From contig NZ_JACVBX010000019.1 in assembly GCF_014852585.1 (NCBI RefSeq), forward strand, positions 23,090 through 87,089: a stretch of 64,000 bases of DNA, in the 5' to 3' direction. Positions 19,411 through 32,682 of this stretch are shown here, piece after piece (the first letter of the stretch is position 1; each line of letters starts with the position of its first letter). The stretch comes from Pseudomonas sp. PDM18. Lineage in GTDB: Bacteria; Pseudomonadota; Gammaproteobacteria; Pseudomonadales; Pseudomonadaceae. Made by a program: the position numbers and the translations under genes. The notes under the pieces are model-generated. The model searched no databases. It was not told where the DNA came from and worked only from the letters and a program-made list of their open reading frames with translations.

Positions 19411-20153
19411 AGTTCGATCACCCGACAGGGATCGAAGCCGCTGTCCTCGCCGGGGTAGGCGCCGGGGTTGGCGATGATCCGACTCTGGCCGACCCGATAG
19501 TCCAGGCACTCATGCACGTGCCCGTGAATCCACAGGTCGCAGCGTTCGACCAGGCCTTCCAGGTTTGAGGCGAAGGCGGGCGACAGGGCGTCGCCGACGT
19601 AGTGTGAGGGAATGGAGCGAGCGCTGGGCGCGTGGTGCGTCACCACCACGGTCGGGCCGGCGAAGGGTTGATCCAGCTCTGCCGCCAGCCACTCGCAGCT
19701 GGCGCCGCAGAGTTCGCGGCTCATCTGCGGTGTAAAGGGCTGGGCGAAGTAATCCACCGTAGTGAAATCGGGCATCAGCAATTGCGCCTGCTCGCAGGCC
19801 AGTTCCGACGCGTGTTCGCCGTAGAGCTGGAAGTCCGTCCACAGGGTGGTGCCGAGGAAACGCACGCCGCCGAGGATCACCGCATCCTTCTCGAGGAAGC
19901 GGATATCCAGCGCCTGTGCCAGGTTGCGCATGGACTGCGTCAGTTCGGGCAGATCGGAATTGTAGAACTCGTGGTTGCCGGCGACGTAGATGATTTCACT
20001 GTCCGGGAACTCTTCGCGCGCCCAGTGCAGGCCTTGCAGGTGCTCGTGAATGTCGCCGGCCAGCACAACGACATCCGCGGCTGCCTGCGGTAGTTCGCGG
20101 CGGCCGTTGGGAAAGTGTTCGTGGTGGAGGTCAGATAGGACTCGCAGACGCAT
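19407..20153 (-). CDS. Calcineurin-like metallophosphoesterase
   Basis: The 248-residue cytosolic enzyme has the full metal-binding set: SDLHHE near the start, GDIHEH, GNHEF, THHAPS and GHVHE. These mark a binuclear metallophosphoesterase of the single-domain type. Substrates in this family range from nucleotides to phosphodiesters, and none can be named here. It is convergent with the esterase gene, sharing four bases at the stop codons. Confidence 0.87.
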   Translation of the reverse strand: MRLRVLSDLHHEHFPNGRRELPQAAADVVVLAGDIHEHLQGLHWAREEFPDSEIIYVAGNHEFYNSDLPELTQSMRNLAQALDIRFLEKDAVILGGVRFLGTTLWTDFQLYGEHASELACEQAQLLMPDFTTVDYFAQPFTPQMSRELCGASCEWLAAELDQPFAGPTVVVTHHAPSARSIPSHYVGDALSPAFASNLEGLVERCDLWIHGHVHECLDYRVGQSRIIANPGAYPGEDSGFDPCRVIEL

Positions 20154-20206
20154 GGCATGTCATTGGTCTAAGGAGGATGTTCCGAGCATAACGAAGGACA
20201 ATGCTT

Positions 20207-20220
20207 TTGACATAAATCAT
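20207..20220. promoter_or_regulatory. Candidate Anr/FNR-type site
   Basis: TTGACATAAATCAT matches the TTGAT-N4-ATCAA consensus at eight of ten positions and lies about 107 bases before the ferric-reductase-like gene. The match is imperfect and the core promoter is unclear. Confidence 0.3.
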
Positions 20221-20326
20221 GGCATCGCCGTTGCCCGCCTAAAGACCTTTCGAAATTAAGGGATAATTCAGAAGGTTCCTTCAGCTTCCGCTTGGGTTCG
20301 CTGCTTTGGCGCCCCAAGGAGGACTC

Positions 20327-21631
20327 ATGAAACTTATCTGGATCGTACTTCTGGCCGTCGCGGCCACCTTTGGCCTGGCGCTGTTCGTCGACCCGCCGGC
20401 AACCCTGGACATCTGGGTTCTGCGCAAGCAGGCGATACTCTTTACCGGCGTCGCATCCTTCGCGCTGATGTCACTGATCATGCTGCTGGCGGTGCGCCCG
20501 GTCTGGCTGGAAAAGCCGCTGGACGGCCTCGACCGCATGTACCGCGCGCACAAGTGGGCGGGCATCCTGGCCATCGTGCTGGGCCTGTTGCACTACCTGA
20601 TGGAACTGGGCGGGCCGCTGCTTGCCGAGTTCATCGCCAAGCCGGCCAAGGGGCCTCGGGTGGAAACCTTCCTCGACGCGTTCCGTGGCTCGGCCAAGGA
20701 GTTGGGCGAGTGGTCCGCCTGGCTGCTGGCGGCGATGCTGGTCATCACCCTCTGGCAGCGCTTCCCTTACCACCTGTGGCGCTACGTCCACAAAACCCTC
20801 GCGGTGGTCTACCTGGTGCTCGCCTTCCATGGCGTGGTGCTGGCGCCAGCGGGCTACTGGGCTCAGCCGGTGGGCTGGCTGGTGGCCCTCTGTGCAGTGG
20901 TGGGCAGCCTCTGCGCGCTCTGGGCGCTGACCGGGCAGATCGGCCGCCGGCGCACCCATGAAGGCGTCGTCGTAGCGATCGAGCGCCCCGGCGAGCGCAT
21001 GCTGGACGTGACGTGCAAGCTGCAGGGCCGCTGGCAGCACCGTGCTGGGCAGTTCGCCTTCCTCACCTGTGATCGCCTGGAGGGGCAGCATCCCTTCACC
21101 CTCTCCAGCGGCGATCAGGGCAACGGCGAGGTGCGCTTCAGCATCAAGGCGCTCGGCGACTACACGCAGCGTCTTCAGGATGCCCTGAAGGTCGGTGATC
21201 CGGTGAAGGTGGAAGGCCCCTACGGCCGCTTCGACTTCCGCCGCGACAAGGGCGAGCGGCAAGTGTGGATCGCCGGTGGCATCGGCATCACGCCATTCCT
21301 GGCCTGGCTCGAGTCGCTCCAGGCGCGGCCGGAGGACTGCCCGGAAGTGAGGCTGCTGTATTGCGTGCGCTCGCCCTCCGATGCCATCTACGCGGGCCGG
21401 CTGCGTGAGTTGTGCGCGAAGTTGCCGCGCATCGATCTGCGCGTGCATTACAGCGAAAGCGAGGGTTACCTGCAGGCGGCGGAGCTTGGCCTGCAGCCCG
21501 GATCGCAGGGGCGCTGGCCGAGCGTCTGGTTCTGCGGTCCGCAGGCGCTTGCCGAACTGCTGCGCCGCGACCTGCGCCGCCAAGGCATGCCGGGCAGCCG
21601 CTTCCATCAGGAAGCCTTCCAGATGCGCTGA
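20327..21631 (+). CDS. Ferric reductase-like transmembrane protein with FAD/NAD(P)H reductase domain
   Basis: The 434-residue protein has an N-terminal membrane half (about six helices, residues 1-200) with paired histidines (HKWAGILAIVLGLLHYL and RYVHKTLAVVYLVLAFHG) that could bind haem. The C-terminal half carries FAD (HPFTLSS) and NAD(P)H (GGIGITPFLAWL, CGPQAL) reductase domains. This architecture moves electrons from cytosolic NAD(P)H across the inner membrane, as in ferric reductases and NADPH-oxidase-like proteins. The ATG at 20327 has a CAAGGAGG ribosome-binding site and is preferred over the start seven codons earlier. Confidence 0.87.
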   Translation: MKLIWIVLLAVAATFGLALFVDPPATLDIWVLRKQAILFTGVASFALMSLIMLLAVRPVWLEKPLDGLDRMYRAHKWAGILAIVLGLLHYLMELGGPLLAEFIAKPAKGPRVETFLDAFRGSAKELGEWSAWLLAAMLVITLWQRFPYHLWRYVHKTLAVVYLVLAFHGVVLAPAGYWAQPVGWLVALCAVVGSLCALWALTGQIGRRRTHEGVVVAIERPGERMLDVTCKLQGRWQHRAGQFAFLTCDRLEGQHPFTLSSGDQGNGEVRFSIKALGDYTQRLQDALKVGDPVKVEGPYGRFDFRRDKGERQVWIAGGIGITPFLAWLESLQARPEDCPEVRLLYCVRSPSDAIYAGRLRELCAKLPRIDLRVHYSESEGYLQAAELGLQPGSQGRWPSVWFCGPQALAELLRRDLRRQGMPGSRFHQEAFQMR

Positions 21632-21636
21632 GGCGC

Positions 21637-23442
<1,806 letters not shown>

Positions 23443-23452
23443 CTACCGGGTC

Positions 23453-24643
23453 TTACACGCCGGCGGCGTCACGCAGGGCGGCAGCCTTGTCGGTGCGCTC
23501 CCAGGTGAAGGCGGTGAAGGTGTCGTCACCGTAGGTCATCTCGAACGGGTTGCGACCGAAGTGGCCGTAGGCCGCGGTCGGCTGGTACATCGGGTGCAGC
23601 AGGTCGAGCATCTTGGTGATCGCGTACGGGCGCAGGTCGAAGTGCTCGCGGACCAGTTGGATGATCTTGTCATCGCTGATCTTGCCGGTGCCGAAGGTGT
23701 TGATCGAGATGGAGGTCGGCTGGGCCACGCCGATGGCGTAGGACACCTGGATCTCGCAACGCTCGGCCAGGCCGGCAGCGACGATGTTCTTGGCCACGTA
23801 GCGGCCGGCGTAGGCAGCGGAACGGTCGACCTTGGACGGGTCCTTGCCGGAGAACGCGCCGCCGCCGTGACGGGCCATGCCGCCGTAGGAGTCGACGATG
23901 ATCTTGCGACCGGTCAGGCCGCAGTCGCCCACCGGGCCGCCGATCACGAAGTTGCCGGTCGGGTTGATGTGGAACTGGGTGTCCTTGTGCAGCAGTTCAG
24001 CCGGCAGCACCTGCTTGATGATCAGCTCCATCACGCCTTCGCGCAGGTCCTTGTAGCTGACTTCCGGGTTGTGCTGGGTGGACAGGACGATGGCGTCGAT
24101 GCCGACCACCTTGCCGTTCTCGTAGCGGCAGGTGACCTGAGACTTGGCGTCCGGGCGCAGCCACGGCAGCAGGCCGGATTTGCGGGCCTCGGCCTGGCGC
24201 TCCACCAGACGGTGGGAGAAGCAGATCGGCGCGGGCATCAGTACGTCGGTTTCGTTGCTGGCGTAGCCGAACATCAGGCCCTGGTCGCCAGCGCCCTGGT
24301 CTTCCGGCTTGGCGCGGTCGACGCCCTGGTTGATGTCCACCGACTGCTTGCCGATGATGTTCAGCACGCCGCAGGTGGCGCCGTCGAAGCCGACGTCGGA
24401 GCTGTTGTAGCCGATGTCGATGATGACCTTGCGCACCAGGTCTTCCAGGTCGACCCAGGCAGAAGTGGTGACTTCACCGGCGATGATCGCGACACCGGTC
24501 TTCACCAGGGTTTCGCAGGCCACGCGGGCGTATTTGTCCTTGGCGATGATGGCGTCGAGCACGGCATCGGAAATCTGGTCCGCGATCTTGTCCGGATGGC
24601 CTTCGGAGACGGATTCGGAGGTGAAAACAGAGTATTCGCTCAT
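23453..24643 (-). CDS. metK: S-adenosylmethionine synthetase
   Basis: MetK is a cytosolic tetrameric enzyme that makes SAM from methionine and ATP. The 396-residue protein has [18 protein letters not shown] near the start, the [12 protein letters not shown] active-site motif and [19 protein letters not shown], the P-loop-like phosphate site. The gene starts only 17 bases after the ArsR-methyltransferase gene on the same strand and is probably cotranscribed with it. That places SAM synthesis under a regulator likely to sense SAH or SAM. Confidence 0.97.
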   Translation of the reverse strand: MSEYSVFTSESVSEGHPDKIADQISDAVLDAIIAKDKYARVACETLVKTGVAIIAGEVTTSAWVDLEDLVRKVIIDIGYNSSDVGFDGATCGVLNIIGKQSVDINQGVDRAKPEDQGAGDQGLMFGYASNETDVLMPAPICFSHRLVERQAEARKSGLLPWLRPDAKSQVTCRYENGKVVGIDAIVLSTQHNPEVSYKDLREGVMELIIKQVLPAELLHKDTQFHINPTGNFVIGGPVGDCGLTGRKIIVDSYGGMARHGGGAFSGKDPSKVDRSAAYAGRYVAKNIVAAGLAERCEIQVSYAIGVAQPTSISINTFGTGKISDDKIIQLVREHFDLRPYAITKMLDLLHPMYQPTAAYGHFGRNPFEMTYGDDTFTAFTWERTDKAAALRDAAGV

Positions 24644-24660
24644 CTAACGGTTCCTATCAT

Positions 24661-25662
24661 TTACCGGTGGGTGAGGACGCTTCGCGAATCCGGTTTGGCG
24701 AAGTGCCGTACCTGGATCTGAAAGCCATTGCGTAAACCGATGTACACACTTTCGCCGGACGCGAGCCCGGCGGCGTCGGCCCAGCGGGCCAGGTCTTCCT
24801 GTTCGAACCCCAGCCAGAGATCACCACAGGCCTCGCGCGCCCAGCTCTGGTCGTGGTTGCAGAGTTCGGTCACCAGCAGGCTGCCACCGGGTTTCACCAG
24901 GTGGGCCAACTGCTTCACGGCCTCTGCCGGTGCGGCGAAATGGTGCAGCACCATGTTCAGCACCACGCAGTCCGCCGCGTCGTCGACGTCCTGCAAGGCA
25001 TCGCCCAGCCGCAGCCGGACGTTGTTCAAACCTGCGCTGGCGCAACGTTGCCGCGCCATCTCGAGCATGGTCTCGCTGTTGTCCAGCGCCGTGACCTGAT
25101 CGAAACGCCGGGCCAGCTCGGGGAGGAATCCACCGTCGCCGGGGCCGACTTCCAGCGCCGTAGCGCCAGGGGCGAAGCTCAAGGCATCGAGCACCGCCAG
25201 CACGCTTTCGCGGTATTGCGGCAGTCCTGCGATCAGGTCCTGGGTCGCCTGGAACTTCTCCGCGCTGCGGGCGAAAAAGTCGCGGCTGACGGCGGCACGC
25301 TGGGCATGTACGCCATCGATGCGGGCGCTGACGTCGTCGGCCAGCGCCAGTTCGTCCACTTCTTCGAGCAGCGCACCGTGCAGCGTGCCACCCAGGCTTT
25401 CGCCTTGGGGCAGGGCGCGGCGATAGAAGATCGCGTTGCCTTCGCGGCGCGTGGCGACCAGGCCGGCCTGGGCCAACACCTTCAGGTGGTGGCTCATGCC
25501 CGACTGGCGGACGCCGAAGATATGCGCCAGCTCCAGCACGCCGAACGAATCGTTGGCCAGCACCCGCAGTACGTTCAGCCGCAGCGGATCGCCGCCGGCC
25601 TTGCACAGGGCAGCTAGTTGATCGCAATCGTCGTGGCGTATTTCGGGCAGGCGCAGACTCAT
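24661..25662 (-). CDS. ArsR-family regulator fused to a SAM-dependent methyltransferase domain (SahR-like)
   Basis: The 333-residue protein combines an ArsR winged helix (residues about 12-85, recognition helix near RQSGMSHHLKVL) with a class I methyltransferase domain. The SAM-binding motif ALEVGPGDGG is at residues 169-178. The cysteine cluster used by metal-sensing ArsR proteins is not evident, so the ligand is more likely SAM or SAH bound in the C-terminal fold. This is the layout described for SahR regulators of methionine recycling in Proteobacteria. It precedes metK in one operon and is divergent from tkt. A clean palindrome at 25707-25724 in the shared promoter region is its probable operator. 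The ligand and targets are inferred. Confidence 0.82.
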   Translation of the reverse strand: MSLRLPEIRHDDCDQLAALCKAGGDPLRLNVLRVLANDSFGVLELAHIFGVRQSGMSHHLKVLAQAGLVATRREGNAIFYRRALPQGESLGGTLHGALLEEVDELALADDVSARIDGVHAQRAAVSRDFFARSAEKFQATQDLIAGLPQYRESVLAVLDALSFAPGATALEVGPGDGGFLPELARRFDQVTALDNSETMLEMARQRCASAGLNNVRLRLGDALQDVDDAADCVVLNMVLHHFAAPAEAVKQLAHLVKPGGSLLVTELCNHDQSWAREACGDLWLGFEQEDLARWADAAGLASGESVYIGLRNGFQIQVRHFAKPDSRSVLTHR

Positions 25663-25706
25663 AGGTCGCGCAGTCTAGTCGCGGCTTTCAGGGTGGGCAA
25701 TAGCTG

Positions 25707-25724
25707 TATCAAAAAGTTTTGATA
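25707..25724. promoter_or_regulatory. 18-bp palindrome, probable ArsR-type operator
   Basis: TATCAAAA and TTTTGATA form perfect eight-base arms separated by two bases, 45 bases upstream of the ArsR-methyltransferase start and in the region shared with divergent tkt. The size and A/T-rich form fit an ArsR-family dimer site. Confidence 0.65.
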
Positions 25725-25886
25725 TTGGCTGATGAGTGGTTTTTGACCAGTTGCACTATCCAAGCGCGTGCCTTGCATCAGGCATCTGCCGATCTGTCAT
25801 TGCCCCGCGGGGCCCGGCTGGGCGAAAATACCGGCCTTTTTTCATTCCCTTCGATCTTTCGAAGCAGCCCCCGCAGGAGATTAGCG

Positions 25887-27884
<1,998 letters not shown>

Positions 27885-27894
27885 TCCGGCTCTT

Positions 27895-27953
27895 GTAGGA
27901 GCGAGCTTGCTCGCGAATGGCACTGCTCGGTTCGCGAGCCTGCTCGCTCCTAC
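27895..27953. repeat. Paired REP elements (BIME) between tkt and epd
   Basis: Two REP units face each other: GTAGGAGCGAGC followed by TTGCTCGCGAA, and on the right TTCGCGAGC followed by GCTCGCTCCTAC. Together they form a long inverted repeat with a 13-base centre. It starts 10 bases after the tkt stop and could terminate or stabilise the transcript. Confidence 0.8.
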
Positions 27954-27974
27954 GAAGAACCCCAAGGGATAACA

Positions 27975-29021
27975 ATGTCCAAGCGCCCTTACCGAGTTGC
28001 CCTCAACGGCTACGGCCGTATCGGTCGCTGCGTGTTCCGTGCCCTGCACGAACGCGGCGCCAAGGCTGATTTCTCCATCGTCGCATTGAACGACCTGGCG
28101 GACCTGGCCAGCCTGGAATACCTGACCCGCTTCGACTCCACCCACGGCCGCTTCCCCGGCGAGGTGAGTGTGGCCGACGGCTGCCTGCACGTGGGCGGCG
28201 ACTGCGTGAAGGTGTTCCGCGAAGCCGAACCCGAGGCCATCGACTGGCGCGCCCTGGACATCGATCTGGTGCTGGAATGCTCCGGCGTCTACAACACCCG
28301 CGCCGACGGCGAGCGCTTCCTCGGTGCAGGCGCGCCGCGGGTGCTGTTTTCGCAGCCGATGGCCAGCGAGGCGGACATCGACGCCACCGTGGTCTTCGGC
28401 ATCAACCAGCAAGGCCTTTCCGGCGCTGAGATGTTGGTATCCAACGCCTCCTGCACCACCAACTGCAGCGTGCCGCTGCTCAAGCTGCTGAACGAGGCCG
28501 TGGGCATCGAGTACGTCTCGATCACCACCATCCACTCGGCGATGAACGACCAGCCGGTGATCGACGCCTACCACCACGAAGACCTGCGCCGCACGCGCTC
28601 GGCCTTCCAGTCGGTGATCCCGGTGTCCACGGGGCTGGCGCGGGGCATCGAGCGCCTGCTGCCGGAACTCGCCGGGCGAATCCAGGCCAAAGCCATTCGG
28701 GTGCCGACGGTGAACGTCTCGGCCCTGGACATCACGCTGCAGGTCTCCCGCGATACATCCGCCGAGGAGATCAACCGCGTGCTGCGCCAGGCCGCCACCG
28801 AAGGCCCGCTGAAAGGCCTGCTGGCGTATACCGAGTTGCCCCACGCCAGCTGCGATTTCAATCACGACCCGCATTCGGCCATCGTCGATGGCAGCCAGAC
28901 CCGCGTTTCCGGCCCCCGCCTGGTGAACGTGCTGGCCTGGTTCGACAACGAGTGGGGGTTCGCCAACCGCATGCTCGACACCGCAGGGCACTTCCTGCGG
29001 GTCGCCGCTACCGAACGTTAA
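27975..29021 (+). CDS. epd: D-erythrose-4-phosphate dehydrogenase (GapB-type)
   Basis: Epd is a NAD-dependent dehydrogenase of the GAPDH family that oxidises erythrose 4-phosphate to 4-phosphoerythronate, the first step toward pyridoxal phosphate. The 348-residue protein has the Rossmann start [16 protein letters not shown] and the catalytic cysteine in [15 protein letters not shown]. Its place between tkt and pgk is the classical epd-pgk-fba arrangement, which separates it from a true glycolytic gapA. An AAGGGAT ribosome-binding site precedes the ATG. Confidence 0.93.
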   Translation: MSKRPYRVALNGYGRIGRCVFRALHERGAKADFSIVALNDLADLASLEYLTRFDSTHGRFPGEVSVADGCLHVGGDCVKVFREAEPEAIDWRALDIDLVLECSGVYNTRADGERFLGAGAPRVLFSQPMASEADIDATVVFGINQQGLSGAEMLVSNASCTTNCSVPLLKLLNEAVGIEYVSITTIHSAMNDQPVIDAYHHEDLRRTRSAFQSVIPVSTGLARGIERLLPELAGRIQAKAIRVPTVNVSALDITLQVSRDTSAEEINRVLRQAATEGPLKGLLAYTELPHASCDFNHDPHSAIVDGSQTRVSGPRLVNVLAWFDNEWGFANRMLDTAGHFLRVAATER

Positions 29022-29049
29022 TCAAACAGCCCCAACAGGACTGACTGTC

Positions 29050-30213
29050 ATGACCGTGTTGAAGATGACCGACCTCGACCTCCAAGGTAAGCGCGTACTG
29101 ATCCGCGAAGACCTCAACGTTCCGGTGAAGGACGGTGTGGTCAAGAGCGACGCGCGCATCCTGGCCTCGCTGCCGACCATCAAGCTGGCCCTGGAGAAGG
29201 GCGCGGCGGTGATGGTCTGCTCGCACCTGGGCCGCCCGACCGAAGGCGAATTCTCCGAAGAGAACAGCCTGCAGCCGGTCGCCGATTACCTGTCCAAAGC
29301 CCTGGGCCGCGCCGTGCCGCTGGTCAAGGACTACCTGGGCGGCGTCGAAGTGAAGGCCGGTGAAGTCGTGCTGTTCGAGAACGTGCGCTTCAACAAGGGC
29401 GAGAAGAGGAATGCCGACGAACTGGCCCAGCAATACGCAGCCCTGTGCGACGTATTCGTCATGGACGCCTTCGGCACCGCCCACCGTGCCGAGGGTTCCA
29501 CCCACGGCGTGGCCAAGTTCGCCAAGGTCGCCGCGGCCGGCCCGTTGCTGGCCGCCGAACTGGAAGCCCTCGGCAAGGCCCTGGGTAACCCGGCCCGGCC
29601 AATGGCGGCCATTGTTGCCGGCTCCAAGGTGTCGACCAAGCTCGATGTGCTGAACAGCCTGGCGCTGATCTGCGACCAGCTGATCGTCGGCGGCGGCATC
29701 GCCAACACCTTCCTCGCTGCGGCGGGCCATAAGGTCGGCAAGTCCCTGTACGAAGCTGATCTTGTCGACACCGCCAAGGCCATCGCCGCCAAGGTCAGCG
29801 TTCCGCTGCCGGTGGACGTCGTGGTTGCCAAGGAGTTCGCCGAGACCGCCGTTGCCACCGTCAAGGACATCGCTGACGTGGCCGACGACGACATGATCCT
29901 GGACATCGGTCCGAAGACCGCCGCCCAGTTCGCCGTGCTGCTGAAGACTTCGAAGACCATCCTGTGGAACGGTCCGGTCGGCGTGTTCGAGTTCGACCAG
30001 TTCGGCGAAGGCACCAAAACCCTGGCCAAGGCCATCGCTGAAGGCACCGCCTTCAGCATCGCCGGCGGTGGCGACACCCTGGCGGCTATCGACAAGTACG
30101 GCATCGGCGAGCAGATCTCCTACATTTCCACCGGTGGTGGCGCCTTCCTCGAGTTCGTCGAGGGCAAGGTCCTGCCGGCCGTGGAAGTGCTGGAGCAGCG
30201 CGCCAAGGCCTGA
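29050..30213 (+). CDS. pgk: Phosphoglycerate kinase
   Basis: Pgk is a cytosolic kinase of lower glycolysis that interconverts 1,3-bisphosphoglycerate and 3-phosphoglycerate with ADP/ATP. The 387-residue monomer shows [11 protein letters not shown] at the start, [20 protein letters not shown] and the nucleotide-site GGGDTLAA near the end. It starts 28 bases after epd and is probably in the same transcript. Genes for small lipoproteins and then fba follow. Confidence 0.97.
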   Translation: MTVLKMTDLDLQGKRVLIREDLNVPVKDGVVKSDARILASLPTIKLALEKGAAVMVCSHLGRPTEGEFSEENSLQPVADYLSKALGRAVPLVKDYLGGVEVKAGEVVLFENVRFNKGEKRNADELAQQYAALCDVFVMDAFGTAHRAEGSTHGVAKFAKVAAAGPLLAAELEALGKALGNPARPMAAIVAGSKVSTKLDVLNSLALICDQLIVGGGIANTFLAAAGHKVGKSLYEADLVDTAKAIAAKVSVPLPVDVVVAKEFAETAVATVKDIADVADDDMILDIGPKTAAQFAVLLKTSKTILWNGPVGVFEFDQFGEGTKTLAKAIAEGTAFSIAGGGDTLAAIDKYGIGEQISYISTGGGAFLEFVEGKVLPAVEVLEQRAKA

Positions 30214-30301
30214 TCCTGGCGACACCGCCGGGCGACAGTAAAGCAAACCTCTGCGGCATCCCCGGGTCACAAGCCTTGTACGGATGTCAAGGAGAACGGT
30301 C

Positions 30302-30496
30302 ATGCGAGCTGTCGTCCCTCTGTTGTCGTTTTGCCTCGTGCTGGTCGGCTGTGCCGGAAGCGGTGGAGCTCCCAGTACCTGTGAAGTGATGAGCCCGCCT
30401 TCGGTCATGGTGCCTTCGGACCAGAACCGCGAACGGGTGGATAGCCAGAGCAGCGGCGATCCGACGCCCGACCAGAAGCCGGTGAACTGTCCCTGA
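30302..30496 (+). CDS. Small putative lipoprotein of unknown function
   Basis: The 64-residue protein has a lipoprotein signal peptide with LVGC at residues 14-17, followed by a short Ser/Pro/Asp-rich tail with two further cysteines. An AAGGAGA ribosome-binding site stands six bases before the ATG at 30302. I do not recognise the family. It lies between pgk and fba, a position that also holds small uncharacterised genes in related genomes. Confidence 0.6.
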   Translation: MRAVVPLLSFCLVLVGCAGSGGAPSTCEVMSPPSVMVPSDQNRERVDSQSSGDPTPDQKPVNCP

Positions 30497-30637
30497 GACA
30501 GGGGTGGCCGGTCGGGATAACGATCCGAGAGTGCCGCCTGTGCGTGAGTACAGGCGGCACTGGCGTTCCTGCGGCGGGACGGGCAATCTGGCGTATTGGA
30601 TATCCGGCGGCGCGTCCGCCCGAAGGAGAGTCGCCCG

Positions 30638-30973
30638 ATGCTGCGTTATCTCGTCCCGACCCTGGCGCTTGCGCTGGTGGCGGGTTGTTCCAGCCACTCG
30701 ACAGGCGGCAGCACTGCCTCAAAGGGCAGTTGGAACCACTGGGTCTGCGACAGCGAGGCCGAGGTGCGATGGCGCTACGTCGACCCCAGCAAGTCGGTCG
30801 TCGACCTGAAGCTGGGTGAGGACGACGTGGTTCATCACCTGGAAGAGGAACCCGGCGGCTCCGGCGCTTTCTATAGCGACGGGCTGATCGGCTTGAGCAT
30901 CAAAGGTGACCAGGGCCTGGTCTACTGGGTCGAGAGCAACGACCTGATTGGTCGTGGTTGCCAGGCGCGCTGA
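30638..30973 (+). CDS. Small lipoprotein resembling MliC lysozyme inhibitors
   Basis: The 111-residue protein has a lipobox (VAGC) near residue 16. A single compact domain follows that begins WVCDSEAEVRWRY and ends IGRGCQAR, with two cysteines positioned to form one disulfide. A FYSDGLIGLSIKGDQGLVYW stretch is reminiscent of the MliC/PliC inhibitors of C-type lysozyme, which sit at the outer membrane and protect peptidoglycan. The similarity is from pattern only. The ATG at 30638 is chosen because the signal peptide starts there. Confidence 0.65.
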   Translation: MLRYLVPTLALALVAGCSSHSTGGSTASKGSWNHWVCDSEAEVRWRYVDPSKSVVDLKLGEDDVVHHLEEEPGGSGAFYSDGLIGLSIKGDQGLVYWVESNDLIGRGCQAR

Positions 30974-31093
30974 GCGCCGACTGTCCGGCATGCGCCGGAA
31001 GACTTGAACACGGCCTGCCCCTGCGGCAGGCTTCCAAACATGTATTTAAGGGGCTCGTGTAACCGAGCCTAACTTCTGGGAGAAGCGAAGACC

Positions 31094-32158
31094 ATGGCAC
31101 TCATCAGCATGCGCCAAATGCTGGATCACGCCGCCGAGTTCGGCTACGGCGTTCCGGCTTTCAACGTCAACAACCTCGAGCAGATGCGCGCCATCATGGA
31201 AGCGGCCGACAAGACCGATTCCCCGGTGATCGTGCAGGCCTCCGCTGGTGCCCGCAAATACGCCGGTGCGCCCTTCCTGCGCCACCTGATCCTCGCGGCC
31301 ATCGAAGAATTCCCGCACATCCCGGTGTGCATGCACCAGGACCACGGCACCAGCCCTGACGTCTGCCAGCGCTCCATCCAGCTGGGCTTCTCCTCCGTCA
31401 TGATGGACGGCTCGCTGAAGGAAGACGGCAAGACCCCGGCCGACTATGAGTACAACGTCCGCGTCACCCAGCAGACCGTTGCCTTCGCCCACGCCTGCGG
31501 CGTGTCCGTGGAAGGTGAGCTGGGCTGCCTCGGCTCCCTGGAAACCGGCATGGCCGGCGAGGAAGACGGCGTTGGCGCCGAAGGCGTGCTGGACCACAGC
31601 CAACTGCTGACCGACCCGGAAGAAGCCGCCGACTTCGTCAAGAAGACCCAGGTCGACGCCCTGGCCATCGCCATCGGCACCAGCCACGGCGCCTACAAGT
31701 TCACCAAGCCGCCAACCGGCGACGTGCTCTCCATCGAGCGCATCAAGGAAATCCACAAGCGCATCCCCAACACCCACCTGGTGATGCACGGCTCCTCCTC
31801 GGTGCCGCAAGAGTGGCTGAAGGTGATCAACGAGTTCGGCGGCGACATCAAGGAAACCTACGGCGTGCCGGTCGAGGAAATCGTCGAAGGCATCAAGCAC
31901 GGCGTGCGCAAGGTCAACATCGATACCGACCTGCGCCTGGCTTCCACCGGTGCCATCCGCCGCATGATGGCCGAGCAGCCGAGCGAGTTCGACCCGCGCA
32001 AGTTCTTCGCCAAGACCATCGTCGCCATGCGTGATATCTGCATCGCCCGCTACGAAGCCTTCGGCACCGCCGGCCATGCCTCGAAGATCAAGCCGATCTC
32101 CCTGGAAGGCATGTTCCAGCGTTACGCCAAGGGTGAGCTGGCCGCGAAGATCAACTGA
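31094..32158 (+). CDS. fba: Fructose-1,6-bisphosphate aldolase, class II
   Basis: This zinc-dependent cytosolic aldolase interconverts fructose 1,6-bisphosphate with two triose phosphates; in pseudomonads it acts mainly in gluconeogenesis. The 354-residue protein has the metal and active-site segments [33 protein letters not shown] and HGSSSVP. The [10 protein letters not shown] region with its insertion fits the Calvin-cycle subtype (class IIB). A strong terminator follows at 32181. Confidence 0.96.
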   Translation: MALISMRQMLDHAAEFGYGVPAFNVNNLEQMRAIMEAADKTDSPVIVQASAGARKYAGAPFLRHLILAAIEEFPHIPVCMHQDHGTSPDVCQRSIQLGFSSVMMDGSLKEDGKTPADYEYNVRVTQQTVAFAHACGVSVEGELGCLGSLETGMAGEEDGVGAEGVLDHSQLLTDPEEAADFVKKTQVDALAIAIGTSHGAYKFTKPPTGDVLSIERIKEIHKRIPNTHLVMHGSSSVPQEWLKVINEFGGDIKETYGVPVEEIVEGIKHGVRKVNIDTDLRLASTGAIRRMMAEQPSEFDPRKFFAKTIVAMRDICIARYEAFGTAGHASKIKPISLEGMFQRYAKGELAAKIN

Positions 32159-32180
32159 TCCCGCTACTGCTTTGTCCCTG

Positions 32181-32206
32181 AAGAGCCCCGCCCCGCGGGG
32201 CTCTTT
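32181..32206 (+). terminator. Rho-independent terminator after fba
   Basis: A perfect 11-base stem (AAGAGCCCCGC / GCGGGGCTCTT) with a three-base loop ends in TTT, 23 bases past the fba stop. Confidence 0.82.
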
Positions 32207-32231
32207 CGTATCCGCCAGAAGGAAGCCGCCG

Positions 32232-32645
32232 ATGCTGCGTGCCTTGTGTTCCCTCCTCCTGCTGACGCTCCTTGCCGGCTGTTCGCTGCGTCCGCCCGCG
32301 TCTGTCGCGCCGCCGGCCAAGCCGCCGGTGGACCTGCCGGTGGACGCGCAGAACTGCCTGACTCACCAGGAATGCACGTTGAAGACCTCACGCACCCTGC
32401 TGTTCGTCTTCGACTATGCCGAGGCGGGCGCAGCCCTGGTGGAAAACGAGAACGGCGTGCTCAGTACGCCGGAGAAGGCACCGAAGAAAGGCTGGCCGGC
32501 GATCCGCATCCAGTTGGCCGATCCGGATGGTGGGCGCTTCGAATTCTCCAGCGAATGCCGGCAGAAGCGCTGCCGTATCAAGGAATCGCGCCTGCTCAGC
32601 TGCTACCGTAGTTATCTCGACGGCAAGGCCTGCCGGTTCCGCTGA
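32232..32645 (+). CDS. Putative lipoprotein, cysteine-containing, unknown function
   Basis: The 137-residue protein has a lipoprotein signal (LLAGCS, cysteine near residue 17), a proline-rich linker, and a small domain with several cysteines in pairs (NCLTHQEC, SECRQKRC, SCYRSYLDGKAC) that look like disulfide partners. I do not recognise the family. The ATG at 32232 is chosen because it starts the signal peptide. It stands between fba and a methyltransferase gene. Confidence 0.65.
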   Translation: MLRALCSLLLLTLLAGCSLRPPASVAPPAKPPVDLPVDAQNCLTHQECTLKTSRTLLFVFDYAEAGAALVENENGVLSTPEKAPKKGWPAIRIQLADPDGGRFEFSSECRQKRCRIKESRLLSCYRSYLDGKACRFR

Positions 32646-32682
32646 GCGCTGATGCTCGGGCCGGGCGGGCTCTGGAGGCACG

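Noticed and set aside
31013..31031. GCCTGCC / GGCAGGC hairpin upstream of fba
   Set aside because: It is a seven-base stem without a T-tract, common by chance at this GC content.
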